The notes under the pieces are model-generated. The model saw only the letters and a program-made list of their open reading frames with translations. It did not search any database and had not been told where the DNA came from. DNA of 6,762 nt from Mariprofundaceae bacterium (lineage in GTDB: Bacteria > Pseudomonadota > Zetaproteobacteria > Mariprofundales > Mariprofundaceae), in the NCBI GenBank assembly GCA_030950965.1, contig JAUZQP010000042.1:1-6762 (forward strand), given 5' to 3'. Below, piece by piece: positions 5,233 through 6,762 of the stretch. Positions within the stretch are counted from its first letter, which is position 1; each line of letters starts with the position of its first letter. The position numbers and the translations under genes were made by a program.

Positions 5233-6561
5233 ATGCCGAAGATGAAACAAACCATTGAGTCCATTCCGATCCAAGTGGAACATCGTCCCTCCTCACAACG
5301 GCTCCATATTTCTCGCCGTATGAGCCAATATTTCACTCTATTTCTACTCATCATCATCCCGCTTAGCGGTCTATTTCGTATTGACCCTGCGATGGGTGCT
5401 GTCGTGATGCTCGACTATCAAATTTGGTTCTCTGACATTGCGATTGTCATGGGGTTCTGGATATTTTCTGTTAGTCTTTTGGTGGTCTTTTATTCTGTGG
5501 CTGGCTCAGTCTTTTGCGGCTGGATGTGCCCACAAAACACCGTTTCCGAATGGGCTAACTATATTTCAGCAAAGCTACTGGGACGAAAAGCAGAGCATTT
5601 AGAGTTTAGTAGCGAGCAACTCAAGATTGCAGTACAGCGTGGTGGTTGGTTAAATATCACACTGCTCTTTATCGCACTGGCGGCTGCGTCGCTATTTTAC
5701 GCATTAATCCCCCTACTCTACTTCTACCCCCCTGCTGCTATTTGGTCATTCATCACCTTTCAAGAAGATTTTCGTTTGGCTGATTCTCTGCATTGGATTT
5801 ACTTCGTCTGTGCTGTCATTATCTTTTTGGATGTCACCATTATCCGCCATTTGTTGTGTAAATATATGTGTGTTTATCGCGTTTGGCAGCATTCATTCAA
5901 AACCAAAGACACACTCAAAGTCGTGTATGACCGAACGCGTAGCGATGATTGTGCCAACTGCCATTACTGTGTTGATTCTTGCTTTTTGGATATTGATCCT
6001 CGCAAGACAGAGGTCTTTGATAGTTGCGTGAATTGCGGCGAATGTATTGTTGCCTGCGATCACCTGCATGAAAAAAGCAAAAAGATGGATGGCAGTGGCT
6101 TGCTACGCTTTGCTATGGGTGCTGCCTCACGCCAGCAACAAGACTCCATGCTTTCATCCATCATGGGGCGGACGCAACTCTCCCTGGTTGCCACCCTACT
6201 CAGTGGGCTACTTTTAATCAGCGGTATAATGAACTACCAAGCACATGACTTTACGGTATATCGCAGCGAAGCAATGCAAGGCGCACAGATTGATGACTAC
6301 CGCGTCAACATCGCGCATAAGCGTTACCATGGAGAGAAGTTCAACATCAGCGTCCAAGGTTTAGACGCAACGGAATATACGCTAGCGACCAATCACATTG
6401 CTTTTGATAGCGTGGGGCGCAAGGATGTGAATTTAACCATCGCATCGGGTTTATCACGAGGCATTCATCGTTTTTCCGTCACCGTACAAGCGACTGATGG
6501 CTGGAGTAAAACATTCCCCGTACAACATTATAGTGACGGCAAGGTAGTGAGTCATGAATAA
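5233..6561 (+). CDS. ccoG: CcoG/FixG/RdxA-like membrane polyferredoxin, divergent
   Basis: A 442-residue inner-membrane protein. Hydrophobic segments lie near residues 33-50, 68-93, 139-165, 187-206 and 315-334. Between the second and third is CGWMCPQ (Cys95, Cys99), the C-x3-C-P motif. CcoG uses this motif to reduce Cu(II) to Cu(I) during cbb3 cytochrome oxidase assembly. After the fourth segment comes CKYMC (209-213), then two ferredoxin-type C-x2-C-x2-C-x3-C sets: Cys240/243/246/250 and Cys265/268/271/275, fit for two 4Fe-4S clusters on the cytoplasmic side. The region after the last segment (about 335-442) matches the position and strand-rich look of the FixG C-terminal Ig-like domain. 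Two usual prolines are missing: CKYMCP reads CKYMCV, and the Pro after the first cluster set is Phe251. It is also slightly short for the family. It may therefore be a paralogue serving another metal or redox job. The gene symbol is by family resemblance. NapH/NosR-type proteins share parts, but the C-terminal domain favours CcoG. Confidence 0.85.
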   Translation: MPKMKQTIESIPIQVEHRPSSQRLHISRRMSQYFTLFLLIIIPLSGLFRIDPAMGAVVMLDYQIWFSDIAIVMGFWIFSVSLLVVFYSVAGSVFCGWMCPQNTVSEWANYISAKLLGRKAEHLEFSSEQLKIAVQRGGWLNITLLFIALAAASLFYALIPLLYFYPPAAIWSFITFQEDFRLADSLHWIYFVCAVIIFLDVTIIRHLLCKYMCVYRVWQHSFKTKDTLKVVYDRTRSDDCANCHYCVDSCFLDIDPRKTEVFDSCVNCGECIVACDHLHEKSKKMDGSGLLRFAMGAASRQQQDSMLSSIMGRTQLSLVATLLSGLLLISGIMNYQAHDFTVYRSEAMQGAQIDDYRVNIAHKRYHGEKFNISVQGLDATEYTLATNHIAFDSVGRKDVNLTIASGLSRGIHRFSVTVQATDGWSKTFPVQHYSDGKVVSHE

Positions 6562-6762
6562 AGAAGAAGATAAGAGCACCAAGTCATTAGGCACCGTGAA
6601 CAAAGAATGGGGTAAAATCCCTGACGATAATTTTGGCTATGATTCCGATGAAGAGCGTTTGAATAAACGTGGCATGGAAGATTGGGAATTAGTGGAAAAC
6701 ATCCCTAAATCACAAAACAATACACCTAAGTGGTTTATTGCGGTGATATTTATGGTCTTACT
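6554..6762 (+). CDS. Unidentified protein with a charged N-terminus and a membrane segment (3' partial)
   Basis: ATG 6554 lies inside the end of the CcoG-like gene (8-base overlap), with AAGG (6541-6544) 9 bases upstream. The frame stays open for 69 codons to the window edge. Residues 1-58 are hydrophilic and rich in Lys, Glu and Asp, with W-G-K-I-P-D-D-N-F-G-Y-D at 19-30 and a second acidic W-E-L-V-E-N-I-P at 44-51. From Trp60 a hydrophobic stretch (W-F-I-A-V-I-F-M-V-L) begins that looks like a transmembrane helix, so a cytoplasmic N-terminal tail is likely. I do not recognise the family. The usual gene after ccoG is ccoH/fixH, but that is not known for such a long charged tail. A membrane-anchored cytochrome c or another respiratory subunit is possible; no haem motif is seen in the part present. 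The overlap argues for co-translation with the CcoG-like gene. Confidence 0.7.
   Translation, partial: MNKEEDKSTKSLGTVNKEWGKIPDDNFGYDSDEERLNKRGMEDWELVENIPKSQNNTPKWFIAVIFMVL

Noticed and set aside
5233..6561. NapH/NosR-type or other polyferredoxin identity for the membrane ferredoxin gene
   Set aside because: The C-x3-C-P motif between the second and third membrane segments, the CKYMC motif, and an Ig-like region of about 100 residues after the last membrane segment fit CcoG/FixG better.

Overview
The window looks like chromosomal DNA from a Gram-negative bacterium, most likely a gammaproteobacterium. The reasons are an OmpA-type C-terminal domain, a DUF4124 periplasmic protein and a CcoG-type respiratory accessory protein, with base composition a little under half G+C by eye. 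A Thiotrichales-like (Thiothrix/Leucothrix-type) host is a guess from the gene mix and has not been tested. Every supported gene is on the + strand. I saw no tRNA, rRNA, CRISPR array, insertion sequence or transposase.

Left part (1-4867) is a tightly packed five-gene run: (1) the C-terminal part of a protein with three 65-residue BON-like repeats and a degenerate OmpA-like domain; (2) a Ras/Rab-like small GTPase; (3) a class III nucleotidyl cyclase with a probable PAS-like N-terminal domain; (4) a 543-residue protein with a PilZ-like signature; (5) an exported DUF4124 protein. Genes 1/2 are 16 bp apart, 2/3 overlap by 1 base, 3/4 are 74 bp apart and 4/5 overlap by 4 bases. A strong intrinsic terminator follows gene 5. 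The layout suggests one transcript that begins upstream of the window.

The products could be read as a signalling cassette: a cell-envelope protein, a GTPase switch, a cyclic-nucleotide synthase, a possible cyclic-di-GMP effector and a periplasmic protein. This is inference from co-location; no ligand, interaction or output is shown by the sequence.

Middle part (4868-5232) is 365 bases of intergenic DNA. It holds the terminator, a G-tract-rich purine run framed by an inverted repeat, and an AT-rich stretch that presumably carries the promoter for the next unit.

Right part (5233-6762) starts a second unit. It has a divergent CcoG/FixG/RdxA-like membrane ferredoxin, then an unidentified gene that overlaps it by 8 bases and runs off the right edge just as a transmembrane segment begins. 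No cbb3 oxidase structural gene (ccoNOP) is inside the window.
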